Counted from the stretch's first letter, positions 1 through 8,564 are shown. The stretch is 59,501 nucleotides of DNA from Clostridia bacterium (GCA_017621495.1 JAGATB010000028.1:1-59501); one strand, 5' to 3'. The notes: generated from the sequence alone by a model not told the origin. Translations and numbers: made by a program.

Positions 1-116
1 GTATCTGCAAGCAGACGAAGCGCAAGTATAAATACAGCTACACCCACAATCACGGATATAAAAAGCTCAAAAATATAGCTTATTTCAAACATTTTGTCTT
101 GTAATTTTTTCCTCAT
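1..116 (-). CDS. N-terminal part of a membrane protein (cut by the window edge)
   Basis: Only the first 38 codons are visible. The ATG at 116 overlaps the stop of the upstream AlkD-like gene in an ATGA arrangement, and an AAGGAG ribosome site lies 8 nt upstream inside that gene, so the two are probably translationally coupled. The peptide begins with a basic, polar stretch (MRKKLQDKMFEISYIFELF) and continues into a long hydrophobic run (SVIVGVAVFILALRLLA) that must be a membrane segment with the N terminus inside. I do not recognise the family from this fragment. The start and reading direction are well supported; function is unknown. Confidence 0.6.
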   Translation of the reverse strand, partial: MRKKLQDKMFEISYIFELFISVIVGVAVFILALRLLAD

Positions 117-796
117 CGGTAATTCTCCTTCTTAATTTTTTTCAGAATTTTCTTTTGTTCACCGGATACTCTATAGCTCTCTATTGCCTTTTGTATGGTT
201 TTATTATGCACCCACCGAGGTAAGAGGGGATTTTCAATGTAGTTCACTGCACAGTCCCATTGTTTGGCAAGAGCTGTAGCAAAATACCACGCAATCATCA
301 TATTTATGTAGTATTCGTCCGATTTGATTTCAGAAACCATTTTGAGGTATTTCTCGTCAAAATCATCATCCAGGAAATGAACCATAAGCATCTCTATAGC
401 AAATCGTACAGTATATATGTGACGAGAATTTAACCATATCTTTATCTCGTTAAGCAGGGCTTTTTTATTATATTTAAAGCATTTCGGTCTGATGCCGTCA
501 CAGGTTGCCCAGTTATCTACAAAAGGTAAAAATTCATTGAGCATATCTATGCATTTATGATAATCATTAGTTTCCGATATCAAAAAGGCATGCAGATTGT
601 TTTCTTCATAATACTTATGAGGCAGTGTTTTCAAAAAGGCATTTGCATCATTTTTTATTTTCTTGGCATATGCACGCACAAGAGGTACCCTCACTCCGAT
701 AATGGTATCGGGATTTACGGTAGGCATAAGCTTTGCATGAAATGCTTTATATTCAATATCCTGCATTTTAAAAAGGTCTTTTTCTGTATTTATCAT
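113..796 (-). CDS. DNA alkylation repair protein, AlkD-like (HEAT repeat glycosylase family)
   Basis: The 227-residue protein has the length and all-helical character of the AlkD/DNA_alkylation repair family. These HEAT-like-repeat proteins excise bulky or cationic N3/N7-alkylated purines without flipping the base. The segment VDNWATCD (residues 93–100) matches the family active site, with Trp96 and Asp100 spaced as the catalytic Trp/Asp pair of the Bacillus enzyme. The ribosome site AGGTGA sits just before the ATG and overlaps the stop of a possible 49-codon ORF upstream. The 3' end overlaps the start of a membrane protein gene by 4 nt, suggesting co-translation. The fold assignment is confident; the exact lesion spectrum is not deducible. 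Confidence 0.85.
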   Translation of the reverse strand: MINTEKDLFKMQDIEYKAFHAKLMPTVNPDTIIGVRVPLVRAYAKKIKNDANAFLKTLPHKYYEENNLHAFLISETNDYHKCIDMLNEFLPFVDNWATCDGIRPKCFKYNKKALLNEIKIWLNSRHIYTVRFAIEMLMVHFLDDDFDEKYLKMVSEIKSDEYYINMMIAWYFATALAKQWDCAVNYIENPLLPRWVHNKTIQKAIESYRVSGEQKKILKKIKKENYR

Positions 797-802
797 TTTA
801 TT

Positions 803-952
803 TCACCTAATGTTACCATCCCTGCCTCGGTTACAGAAAATTGAAGCTGGTTTATAATAAGCGGCTATTTTACAACCGTTTTCAACAGTTCCATCTGCAT
901 CAAATTCTGATTTGATACACCGAAGTATATTACTTATTTTAATTTTCTTCAA
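803..952 (-). CDS. Possible small ORF (49 aa) upstream of the AlkD-like gene
   Basis: A TTG start at 952 is preceded by a strong ribosome site (AAAAGAGGTGG, 7 nt spacing). The frame runs 49 codons to a TGA at 803–805 that overlaps the ribosome site of the AlkD-like gene, which is what a translationally coupled upstream cistron looks like. The peptide is soluble, with three cysteines and the segment SEFDADGTVENGCKIAAYY, and looks coding in composition. I do not recognise a family. It could equally be the 3' remnant of a longer gene. The placement is seen directly; that it is expressed is inference. Confidence 0.4.
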   Translation of the reverse strand: MKKIKISNILRCIKSEFDADGTVENGCKIAAYYKPASIFCNRGRDGNIR

Positions 953-995
953 TTCATTACCACCTCTTTTAAAAGATTCAGATAAATTATCAGTT

Positions 996-1060
996 ATTGC
1001 GACACATAAGGTTTAGATGCAGATTCTTTTGACATCAGGTTCGTGTCAATTCAGAACCAA
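996..1060. repeat. Imperfect ~65-bp direct repeat, copy 1 (downstream of glycerate kinase)
   Basis: This stretch resembles 2256–2320, offset by exactly 1260 bp. The two share ATTGCGA, then a 17-bp identical core CATAAGGTTTAGATGCA, and a looser tail ending in AGAACCAAAAT versus GGAACAAAAAT. The copies bracket the glycerate kinase gene. The tail of this copy (1041–1060) also resembles 8792–8810 next to the recombinase genes. Confidence 0.6.
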
Positions 1061-1069
1061 AATGCCATT

Positions 1070-2218
1070 TCATTTATTCTCGTATATTTTTATAAGCCTA
1101 AACACCTGATAAGCAGTATTTTTTAAATTCTTATAGGCATTATTAATATTCATAGCCTCATCTAATGTACACGGTTTTCTTACAATCGGGAAAAACGCAT
1201 CAATTCCATGTTCATTACAAGTAATAGCGTCTTCAGTTACACATCCCGAAAAGGCTATAACTGGCTTATTATATTTTTTTGCAAGTTTTGCAACCCCAAC
1301 AGGAGCCTTGCCCATATATGATTGCCCGTCAAGTCTACCTTCCCCGGTAACCACTATATCAGCATCCTTTATATAGCTTTCCAGTCCCGTTTCTTCCATT
1401 ACCAATTCAATTCCTGACTTGAGAGTTGCATTCAGATATGACATCAATGCAAATCCCATTCCGCCCGCAGCACCTGTTCCGGGTATATTAGCATCAGAGG
1501 TTGGAATAACTTTCTTTGTCAGTTGAGCATATTTTTCAAGCCACGAGTCCATATTTCTTATCATTTCAGGTGTTGCACCTTTTTGCGGTCCATAAATTGC
1601 ACTGCAACCATTATCTCCACATAAGATGTTTTTTACATCGCACGCAACACAAAAAGAACATTCTTTTAATTCTTTGACTGCTTTTTCCGTCTTAATTACA
1701 GCAATATCTTTAAGTCCTTTAGCACCAAGCAAAACTTGTTTTCCATTTTCATCTAGAAACTCAAAGCCAAGAGCTTGAAGCATTCCAACTCCACCATCAT
1801 TAGTCGCACTACCACCTATGCCAATAATAAATCTTCGACATCCTTTTGATATTGCATGCAAAATCATTTCGCCTACACCATAGGTTCTTGTATTCAGTGG
1901 ATTACGTTGATTTTCTTTTATAAGAGTAATTCCTGCAACCGCGGCCATTTCAATAATTGCTGTTTTTGTTTTGGGTACATATCCATAAGTTGCCGAAATT
2001 ACTTCTCCAAGTGGATCATGAACTGTTGTTTTGACAAGCTCACCCTGGTTAGCTGTGATGATTGCCTCAACTGTTCCTTCCCCACCATCTGCAATTGGAG
2101 ATATAATAGTTGATATATCCGAATATATTTCTTCAACAGCTTCCTTTACTGCTTTTCCGCTTTCAAATGTTGTAAGACTTCCTTTGAATGAGTCTATTGC
2201 TATCACAATTTTCTTCAT
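1070..2218 (-). CDS. glxK: Glycerate kinase (GarK/GlxK family, glycerate 2-kinase)
   Basis: This enzyme phosphorylates D-glycerate with ATP, feeding it into lower glycolysis as 2-phosphoglycerate. The 382-residue length and motifs fit the bacterial GarK/GlxK family: DSFKGSL (residues 9–15), PIADGGEGT (41–49) and GIGGSATNDGG (133–143), with GTGAAGGMGF and VTGEGRLDGQS further on. I chose the ATG at 2218 because AAAGGAG lies 8 nt upstream; the frame could extend seven codons further without a ribosome site. The gene stands alone between two copies of an imperfect direct repeat, with no visible glycerate or glyoxylate transporter or dehydrogenase, which suggests acquisition as a single-gene cassette. 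Enzyme class is confident. Confidence 0.93.
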   Translation of the reverse strand: MKKIVIAIDSFKGSLTTFESGKAVKEAVEEIYSDISTIISPIADGGEGTVEAIITANQGELVKTTVHDPLGEVISATYGYVPKTKTAIIEMAAVAGITLIKENQRNPLNTRTYGVGEMILHAISKGCRRFIIGIGGSATNDGGVGMLQALGFEFLDENGKQVLLGAKGLKDIAVIKTEKAVKELKECSFCVACDVKNILCGDNGCSAIYGPQKGATPEMIRNMDSWLEKYAQLTKKVIPTSDANIPGTGAAGGMGFALMSYLNATLKSGIELVMEETGLESYIKDADIVVTGEGRLDGQSYMGKAPVGVAKLAKKYNKPVIAFSGCVTEDAITCNEHGIDAFFPIVRKPCTLDEAMNINNAYKNLKNTAYQVFRLIKIYENK

Positions 2219-2255
2219 ATGTATTACTCCTTTCGTCAAATTTCGACATATCCAT

Positions 2256-2320
2256 ATTGCGAGGCATAAGGTTTAGATGCAAACCTTTTTAACGCAAGTT
2301 CACAATAAGTTAGGAACAAA
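2256..2320. repeat. Imperfect ~65-bp direct repeat, copy 2 (upstream of glycerate kinase)
   Basis: Partner of 996–1060, with the 17-bp identical core CATAAGGTTTAGATGCA and a diverged A-rich tail. It separates the glycerate kinase from the 3' end of the HEPN operon and could be the left border of the accessory region. Confidence 0.6.
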
Positions 2321-2322
2321 AA

Positions 2323-2523
2323 TCACTCTTTGTTTTTAATTGGCAAATATACTTGTGACATTATCTTTATATCTGGCGCCTCTGCATTTTTAACTTGTGT
2401 ATCTATAATTTCTCTCATCAGCGCCATACAGAATTTCATTCCCACATTTTCGGCGATTATATCTTTCAAGTATATATTTTCACCATCATACTTTTCAGGG
2501 AAATTAACTGTAAAATAAGTCAT
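2323..2523 (-). CDS. Hypothetical small protein, last gene of the HEPN operon
   Basis: A 66-residue soluble protein beginning MTYFTVNFPEKYDGENIYLK. The ATG at 2523 overlaps the TGA of the preceding gene (ATGA), so translation is probably coupled. A seven-codon upstream extension is possible but is less likely. I recognise no domain. A tiny protein coupled to an R-x4-H protein could be an antitoxin or partner subunit, as in other HEPN modules, but this is inference from position only. Confidence 0.55.
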   Translation of the reverse strand: MTYFTVNFPEKYDGENIYLKDIIAENVGMKFCMALMREIIDTQVKNAEAPDIKIMSQVYLPIKNKE

Positions 2524-2987
2524 TTTTTCTTTTTTTCTTCCCATATTCTATAGTGAAGGGTTCCTTTTCCATCAATTTTTATTGTGGTACATTTTTTTAA
2601 GAACTTATCAATTTGTCCTTTCTTAATCCACGTGGCCATATTTTCATTTATATATACCTCATCCCAAATTTTAAAAACCGGAAAATGCAATAGTAAATTT
2701 CTTATAAAACTAAACAATCCATCTGCTATTACACCTTCAAGAGGTGGTCTTCCACCATTTTTCATCCATTCCACATATTTTTTTATCGGTTCATAACTTA
2801 ATAATTCTTTATATATAGAAAAAGCTTCTCTTAATTTAAAAAAACGAATATGAGCTTGTTCGTCAAAAAAACTATCATTAGTAATTTCATCATACAAATC
2901 ATAGAAACGATTATAAAACAATGTAAGAACTTCTATTTCCTTATCATTTGGTATATTGCTTTCCATTTCACCATAACCTTTATACAT
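2520..2987 (-). CDS. Hypothetical protein with an R-x4-H (HEPN-like) motif
   Basis: A 155-residue, mostly helical protein. Residues 96–101 read RNLLLH, an R-x4-H motif of the type that forms the RNase active site in HEPN proteins; it is preceded by a hydrophobic helix (GVIADGLFSFI). The first ATG at 2987 lies 3 nt after the stop of the upstream gene. A second in-frame ATG at 2966 has AAAGG 10 nt upstream and may be the real start. The 3' end overlaps the following small ORF by 4 nt. The motif is seen; the HEPN assignment is an inference, strengthened because the first gene of the operon also looks like a HEPN protein. A non-catalytic role remains possible. Confidence 0.5.
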   Translation of the reverse strand: MYKGYGEMESNIPNDKEIEVLTLFYNRFYDLYDEITNDSFFDEQAHIRFFKLREAFSIYKELLSYEPIKKYVEWMKNGGRPPLEGVIADGLFSFIRNLLLHFPVFKIWDEVYINENMATWIKKGQIDKFLKKCTTIKIDGKGTLHYRIWEEKKKK

Positions 2988-2990
2988 TTA

Positions 2991-4289
2991 CTACTTCTTC
3001 ATCTCTGATTTTATCCACAGAAAACCAAAAAATATAAAGTTTACACTTAATATCACAAAAGTCCATTTTTCAGACAACCCAAATATATTATGTATTACCG
3101 GAATTGCACCAATGCCACTTATAAAAGCGAGTATATATAATAATATATTTAACAACAATGAATTTTTGTTTTTTCTCTTTTCTTGATAAATCTTCAAATA
3201 TGAAACCTTAAATTTTATAGCTTTCTCATACAATTTAAATGAATTTGTTTGTTTCATATTTTCTATCGCATTTAAAGTAATAATTGGCACTTTAGTTAAG
3301 TATGTAATTCTTTCCAGTTCAAGCTGCTTGTCTATTGTAGTTTCTAGATCATTTGTTATATCAAAATTTATAATTTGCTTGAGCATAAAATACATTTTCA
3401 TAATTTCAAGCAATTGACAATCAAAAAATGCTTGTTGTTCACAATTACTATCGATGTCTGTAACAACTCCCATGTACTCTTGCGAATAATATTTAAATGC
3501 ATGATTGTTGTTAATATTTTTTAAACTTATCTCTATTTCATTTACCCCTAATACATCTAAAAAATATTTTTGTAAATTTTTCAATTTGTCGGTTACTACA
3601 AATATGTTATGTACAAAGCTATAACTGTCAATTTGATATTTATTATTTGCTACTTTTTCAAGACATCCTGATATATTATTAAATATTATATTCGATATCT
3701 TATCTACTTTATCTTCAAACTCGTTTTCATTAAAATAACATATTTTTTCTGTTTGCAGAATGTTGTAGTTATTATTTCTGCCAAATATCTCATCTTTCTT
3801 TAGTGGAACACCTGTTTTGTAATCGATAAGTTCATAGTTAACAAATAACATATCATTCATAAAAAAAGACAAAGGATCAACCTGAAGAACTCGATTATTA
3901 ATTGTAACTAAAAACCGCTCCATTGTTATATAAAATGGAATTTTAAAAAAGCGGTCATCTAAGATGAGTTCTATAGAATGCGACATATTAAAAATCCACG
4001 CAACATTATCTATTTCATCTTTATAATCATCTAAAGTTTTGTCTTTTTGTTTGATTTCAAAGTCAAATGTGGTTAATTGTTTATAAGGATCAAAATTTCT
4101 TTTATATCCCAGAATTCCTTTTTGTGTTAGTAATTTATTTTCAGTAGCAATACTCTCTATATGAAATTGCTTTAAAATATTTTCTTTTCCTTTTTCTTTT
4201 TTAAAACTAAAAAACTTACTTTTAGATTCATTAATTTTATATGCTGTCATAAAAACAACACAATCTTGTTCTTTTCTTGATTGTTTCAT
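2991..4289 (-). CDS. Hypothetical protein with two C-terminal membrane segments (HEPN operon)
   Basis: A 432-residue protein with a long soluble N-terminal region rich in Lys, Asn, Phe and Ile. It ends in two hydrophobic segments near the C terminus (about residues 376–400 and 406–428), separated by a short loop, and a basic tail (WIKSEMKK). The ATG at 4289 is preferred, with GAGAG 5 nt upstream; a TTG seven codons earlier has no ribosome site. It follows the ApeA-like gene by about 50 nt and ends 3 nt before the R-x4-H gene. I recognise no family. In many abortive-infection systems a paired transmembrane effector sits beside a sensor, so a membrane-acting role is plausible but unproven. Confidence 0.55.
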   Translation of the reverse strand: MKQSRKEQDCVVFMTAYKINESKSKFFSFKKEKGKENILKQFHIESIATENKLLTQKGILGYKRNFDPYKQLTTFDFEIKQKDKTLDDYKDEIDNVAWIFNMSHSIELILDDRFFKIPFYITMERFLVTINNRVLQVDPLSFFMNDMLFVNYELIDYKTGVPLKKDEIFGRNNNYNILQTEKICYFNENEFEDKVDKISNIIFNNISGCLEKVANNKYQIDSYSFVHNIFVVTDKLKNLQKYFLDVLGVNEIEISLKNINNNHAFKYYSQEYMGVVTDIDSNCEQQAFFDCQLLEIMKMYFMLKQIINFDITNDLETTIDKQLELERITYLTKVPIITLNAIENMKQTNSFKLYEKAIKFKVSYLKIYQEKRKNKNSLLLNILLYILAFISGIGAIPVIHNIFGLSEKWTFVILSVNFIFFGFLWIKSEMKK

Positions 4290-4338
4290 CTCAACTCTCA
4301 CTTTCAGCAAACATCAATTTATATTCTAGTTATTTGCT

Positions 4339-5835
4339 TCAAATATTACTTTTCAAGACTGCATTATCTATACATTCATCAAATTTCTTTGCATCAATAT
4401 ATTCCGGATTGTGCAACACAAAAAGCAATGTTTGTCTCAAAAAATCTACCGCTATTTTTTCTATAGGAATTTTGGAATCATTATTTATATAAAATCTATC
4501 CTTATCTTTTAATGTTGCCCCATGAACTACACTTGATCTATAATTATAGATTTTTTTCATAATGTTTCTGCAATCATTCAGCGCATATTTTTCATTGCTT
4601 TCAAATTTAAAAACAATTGGTATTCTATTTGAAATTGTATAAGTAATCTCTCCCTTAGTTCCTCCAGACAAAAGTGCTTCCAACCCAATCGTTGCATCAA
4701 TTGCCATATCATCAACTTCATTTCTCAGCATGCATCTGTTAAGTCTTTTTAAGGCAAAAAATAACTTTGAGTTGTTGTTACCTTGGTCAAAATTCATTAC
4801 AGTTTCGTATAGTTTTTTAATATCTTCTGCTTGCTTAGAATCAATATAACTAACAGGTAAATGAAACCAACCTTTTTCAAGTTCTAGCGGATTAACAAAA
4901 TGTGTTTTTGCCCCATATAATGGAGTTAAGTCTGCACATATACTATCAACCCAACCGATTGGCGAAGATATAATTTGTTCATACCCAATTGAATATCCGG
5001 TTACAATACGAATCACCGCCATAATATTATCTATTATGTCCAATGGGTATGCCGTATATCTTCTGGTAGAATCATTTATTGATATATATTCCTTATTATT
5101 AAAATGATAATTGTGAATAACAATCATATGTGTAGCACAGGCGGCAACAGAATCCTCGTTAACAGATTCATAAGTACAAGCTTTTTTTCTCGCTTTCTGT
5201 ATATCTGGTGATATCCTAATTATTTCAACAGTGTCATTTAGCGTAATATTATCATCTTCAAAAGTTGCTAAGCATATTGGTACATAAATATCAATTTTTA
5301 ATGAATCAAGTATATATCTTTTCAGTTTTTCTATAACAAATGGTGCTATCTTTTTTTCAACGTCTTGAGGAACCTCATCATTAGCATTGGTTTTATACAA
5401 ATATCGTTCAACAATTTCTGAAATCATTGTTTTTATTGCATGCTCAGATGGTTCACTCACATCTTTAAAAAAAGCCGTTCTTAATTCTTCGGTATCAATT
5501 ATATATTGATACAGTTTTTTAAATCTTTCAAATTCAAGGATGTTTATTCTGTCAGAATTATATCCATTAAAAATCGCCCCATATTGAATACTATCCTCAG
5601 GAAAATCTTTCAAATCGTATTGTGGAATATCATAAATCAAAAAAGGTATTTTTTCGTACATTTCTTTGAATTCTGGTTGATCTTTTGGGAACATGTGATC
5701 TAAAATGGGATATTTGCAATATCCTCGTATTCGCTCATGCGAACCAATATACTTATGAGCCTCAATAGCAACTTCTTTTACAACTTCTATAGTTAAGTCT
5801 AGCAACTCTTCTGCTTGCGCTTTAGGAATAATCAT
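4339..5835 (-). CDS. ApeA-like HEPN domain protein
   Basis: A 498-residue protein whose C-terminal part matches the ApeA-type HEPN pattern. An acidic helix (DDMAIDATIGLEALLSGG, residues 375–392) is followed by a Glu-rich YT-type segment, then the catalytic motif RSSVVHG, with R433 and H438 as the R-x4-H pair. ApeA proteins are anti-phage, HEPN-containing RNases. The N-terminal two thirds look like the variable sensing region of this family. The ribosome site GAGGTG is 6 nt before the ATG, and a TTGCAA–17–TATAAT promoter lies just upstream, so this is the first gene of the operon. Homology is judged by eye; RNase activity is inferred from the intact motif. Confidence 0.7.
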   Translation of the reverse strand: MIIPKAQAEELLDLTIEVVKEVAIEAHKYIGSHERIRGYCKYPILDHMFPKDQPEFKEMYEKIPFLIYDIPQYDLKDFPEDSIQYGAIFNGYNSDRINILEFERFKKLYQYIIDTEELRTAFFKDVSEPSEHAIKTMISEIVERYLYKTNANDEVPQDVEKKIAPFVIEKLKRYILDSLKIDIYVPICLATFEDDNITLNDTVEIIRISPDIQKARKKACTYESVNEDSVAACATHMIVIHNYHFNNKEYISINDSTRRYTAYPLDIIDNIMAVIRIVTGYSIGYEQIISSPIGWVDSICADLTPLYGAKTHFVNPLELEKGWFHLPVSYIDSKQAEDIKKLYETVMNFDQGNNNSKLFFALKRLNRCMLRNEVDDMAIDATIGLEALLSGGTKGEITYTISNRIPIVFKFESNEKYALNDCRNIMKKIYNYRSSVVHGATLKDKDRFYINNDSKIPIEKIAVDFLRQTLLFVLHNPEYIDAKKFDECIDNAVLKSNI

Positions 5836-5853
5836 TTATGTCACCTCATAAAT

Positions 5854-5882
5854 ATTATACCATATTTCGGTAAATATTGCAA
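5854..5882 (-). promoter_or_regulatory. Sigma-A promoter of the HEPN operon
   Basis: On the minus strand, TTGCAA (5877–5882) and TATAAT (5854–5859) are separated by exactly 17 nt. The GAGGTG ribosome site of the ApeA-like gene follows within about 10 nt of the −10 box, giving a very short leader. The promoter suggests constitutive expression, as is usual for defence genes. Confidence 0.8.
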
Positions 5883-5936
5883 TTGGCAATAGGGAGAAAT
5901 ATATAGTCTGAATTTTAGCATCCTGCAACATAGTGT

Positions 5937-7490
5937 TTAAATTGATTTTGTTATTTCAATTCCGCCTACATACTTGATTTTAATTTTATTCTGTGAAATT
6001 ACAAGAACCGATTCAACGATGTTCCTTACCACTGCATCGAAATAATAAAGCATGTTCACTTCATTACTATTTATCAAATACTCAATGTCATTCATTTCAC
6101 ATTTTGAGCATTCAATAAGTTTTGAATTTAATCTTGTAACTTCATCCTCGCACTCCTTAATTTTATTAAGATATACTTGGTTATCATCCGCCTCGTTCAC
6201 AATTTGATTTAATACGCGGATTTCCTTTTCGAGTTTCTTAATTTTTGCTTTTATTGTATATTCATTCTGCTCGTCATTCTTATGAATTACAGTCCCGATT
6301 TCACTCTTGACCATTTCAGCTACACCAGAAACATCTGGTGATATTTGAGATAAACCTGACAGAATTGCATCTTTCAATTTATCTTCATAAATTGTAGGAG
6401 AATTCTTGCAATTTCGTATTCCATTTTCAAGTCGCTCCATACATCTCCAAACAATTTTCTTTTTACCGTCTCTCGCCCAAGTAACTCTCCTATAATTGGC
6501 ACCACATTCTCCACAAAATACAATTCCGGTTAAAGCATATTGAGATGAATATGAATTTGATTTACCTACAGAACTATTTTTTCTTCGTTTAATTTCATCC
6601 TGAACCATATCAAAGATTTCTCTTGATACAATACCTTGATGACTATTCTCAACATAATATTGAGCGACTTCTCCTCTATTCTTTGCAACCGTCCCAGTTA
6701 AGTAATCAACTGTATATGTTTTCTGTAATAGTGCATCACCTTTATACTTTTCATTCTTAAGAATTCCACTTACTACATTGACAGTCCATTCATCCTTTCC
6801 CATAGGGGATTCTATCTCATTTTCTTCAAGCCATTTTCGTATGTCATTTAAAGAATTGCCTTCAAGATACAGATGGAACATCTTACGTACTATTGCGGCT
6901 TTTTCAGGAATGATTTCAGGTTGTCCATTTTGCCCTCTTTTATATCCATACAACGAAAATGAAAACTGAAATTTACCTTTCTTGTACCCCATTCTCTTCC
7001 CTCTGGTTATGTTCATACTAATCGATTAACTTTCAGCCTGAGCAAAAGCACTAAACCAAGACAGGAAAATTTCACTTGATGGTTCAAGTGTGTTAATCCC
7101 CTCTTTATCAAACCTAATCCCAACATTTTTTACTTTTAATTTTCTTATGTAACTTAAACAGTCAAGCTGATTTCGTGCAAATCTTGAAATTGATTTCGTG
7201 AGAATTAAGTCGATTTTACCTTTTTCGCACATTTCAATCATTCTCATGAATTCTGTACGCTTTGTATCATTTAAGCCGCTTACACCAAAATCAACAAATA
7301 CATCTACCAATGTCCAGTTTGGATTACTTTCTATTTCATTTTTATAATGCATTGTCTGGTTTTCAAGACTGTTTTCCTGCGTTTCGCTTTCTGTACTTAC
7401 TCTGCAATATGCTGCAACATTAAGTTTGGCTTTAGTATTTTTTGCCTTTGGAAATACCGTAGCAGGTATCTCAGTTACTTTCTTCATCAC
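5937..7490 (-). pseudogene. Large serine recombinase interrupted by one in-frame TAA
   Basis: Two open segments in the same frame (7490–7026 and 7016–5937) together give a complete large serine integrase of about 517 codons. The N-terminal resolvase domain has YCRVS with the nucleophilic Ser and the SRFARN motif. The downstream part has the recombinase domain and a zinc ribbon (CGECG…WRC…C), then a coiled coil. The two are split only by the TAA at 7026–7028: the frame reads AQAES-stop-SISMNITRGK, where family members usually have Glu, so a GAA to TAA change is the simplest explanation. The start overlaps the KilA-N gene by 20 nt. Reinitiation at the ATG at 7016 would leave a recombinase without its catalytic domain, so I call it inactive. 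Confidence 0.85.
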
Positions 7491-7836
7491 TATTCACCTC
7501 CAGATATTTCTCTATAACATTAAGTGTCACATCAGCAGATAACCAGCACATAAAATGCATCGCAATTTCTTTGTGTGCATATGTACCGCCATTCTTCCCC
7601 TGCCTTGAGACAATTCCGATAGAATTAGTTTCTTTTATCCACATTTTTGGTGTTAAAGTATTTAATTCTACTGGAACAGGACTAAACTTTTCATTGTGCT
7701 TATTCTCCCATAAAGCGAGAAAATCAACAGTGCCACCATCTCTTAACCACATTTGAATAGTGTAACCAGTTGATTTTTGTGATTTGCTTCTCGCCAATTC
7801 CGTTAAAGAAATATATCCCGGATTCTGTTCTGCCAA
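7471..7836 (-). CDS. KilA-N domain protein, short and possibly truncated
   Basis: Residues 8–105 follow the KilA-N pattern: YISLTELAR, then WLRDGGTVDFLALWE, then MWIKETNSIGI, then GGTYAHKEIAMHFMCWLS. KilA-N is a DNA-binding domain of phage and mobile-element proteins, often with a second C-terminal domain. Here the protein stops about 15 residues after the domain, at 121 residues, and overlaps the recombinase start by 20 nt. The only upstream start in frame is the TTG at 7836, with no clear ribosome site, so the N terminus may be degraded or translation may be coupled to the preceding gene, whose stop lies 14 nt upstream. Presence beside recombinases fits a mobile-element regulator. Confidence 0.7.
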   Translation of the reverse strand: MAEQNPGYISLTELARSKSQKSTGYTIQMWLRDGGTVDFLALWENKHNEKFSPVPVELNTLTPKMWIKETNSIGIVSRQGKNGGTYAHKEIAMHFMCWLSADVTLNVIEKYLEVNSDEESN

Positions 7837-7850
7837 AGTGTTTTTTATCT

Positions 7851-8045
7851 CTATTTTCTTTTTCTAAATTCAACGCCTGGATTCTGAATTCTGTTATATT
7901 TCCAGACTTCCAATTCATCATACAGATTTTCTAATACTTCGTTATACACCTCCTCACTTATAATTTCATTTTTCAATAGTGGCTTCATATACTGCTCTCT
8001 TGCAATAATATACTGAAGCTGATTTTGGATTGTTGATTTGTCCAT
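7851..8045 (-). CDS. Small recombinase-associated protein
   Basis: A 64-residue protein beginning MDKSTIQNQLQYIIAREQY, with helical, SHOCT-like character (KPLLKNEIISEEVYNEVLENL). Similar short proteins are often found next to serine recombinases in Clostridia, from memory and not checked by search. The ATG at 8045 has AAAGGAG 8 nt upstream, which favours it over an ATG six codons earlier. It sits between two broken recombinase-type genes. A directionality factor or recombinase accessory role is possible, but nothing in the sequence proves it. Confidence 0.55.
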   Translation of the reverse strand: MDKSTIQNQLQYIIAREQYMKPLLKNEIISEEVYNEVLENLYDELEVWKYNRIQNPGVEFRKRK

Positions 8046-8099
8046 AGCTAATTCTCCTTTCATTTTGATAAGAGAATTATATAATAAATCCTCCTTGTA

Positions 8100-8546
8100 T
8101 CAAACTATGCCTTCACTTCTGTCATTTCTGCAACGCAGTTCTTTTTCCCCTCGTGCTATGAAATAATCATCAAATTCAATAATGTGCGGAACATATTTTT
8201 TATTGTTTATTGTCTTGTCGATCACGTCTCTTGTCCATGTGTCTTTACCCGACGGAGATTTAATTCCACGATTATACAATTCTGTTTGAATGGCCTGCAA
8301 ACTGTGTCCGTTGATCGCCATATCATATATCATTCTAACAACATCGGCTTCGTTTTCTTTTATGTAAACATAACCATCCTCGTCCCTACCGAAGCCCTAA
8401 CATATTCTGCCAAATAATCGTGATTCGTATAAATTTAGTTTTTTCATTTCATCATTCTCCTTTTCGTTATAATTTTTAATTGTTAAATTAGTTTTCATTT
8501 TATCAACACCTTTATTAAAATCTTTTTTAATTATGTTTTGTTTCAT
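8100..8546 (-). pseudogene. Recombinase-domain small ORF interrupted by one in-frame TAG
   Basis: An ATG at 8546 with a near-perfect ribosome site (AAAGGAGG, 7 nt spacing) opens a frame that would run about 148 codons to 8100, broken by a single TAG at 8397–8399. After the stop the frame resumes with GFGRDEDGYVYIKENEADVV and continues as a recombinase-domain segment (SLQAIQTELYNRGIKSPSGKDTW). The stop stands where relatives have Tyr (…RICxGFGRDEDG), so a TAT/TAC to TAG change is likely. No catalytic resolvase domain precedes it, so the intact form may have been an accessory DNA-binding protein rather than a recombinase. Confidence 0.65.
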
Positions 8547-8564
8547 TCTAATTCCTCCTTTGCG

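Noticed and set aside
7026..7028. Programmed readthrough or recoding of TAA in the recombinase
   Set aside because: No recoding element is evident, all housekeeping genes use TAA, TAG and TGA normally as stops, and a second ORF in the same element also has a nonsense codon. Decay is simpler.
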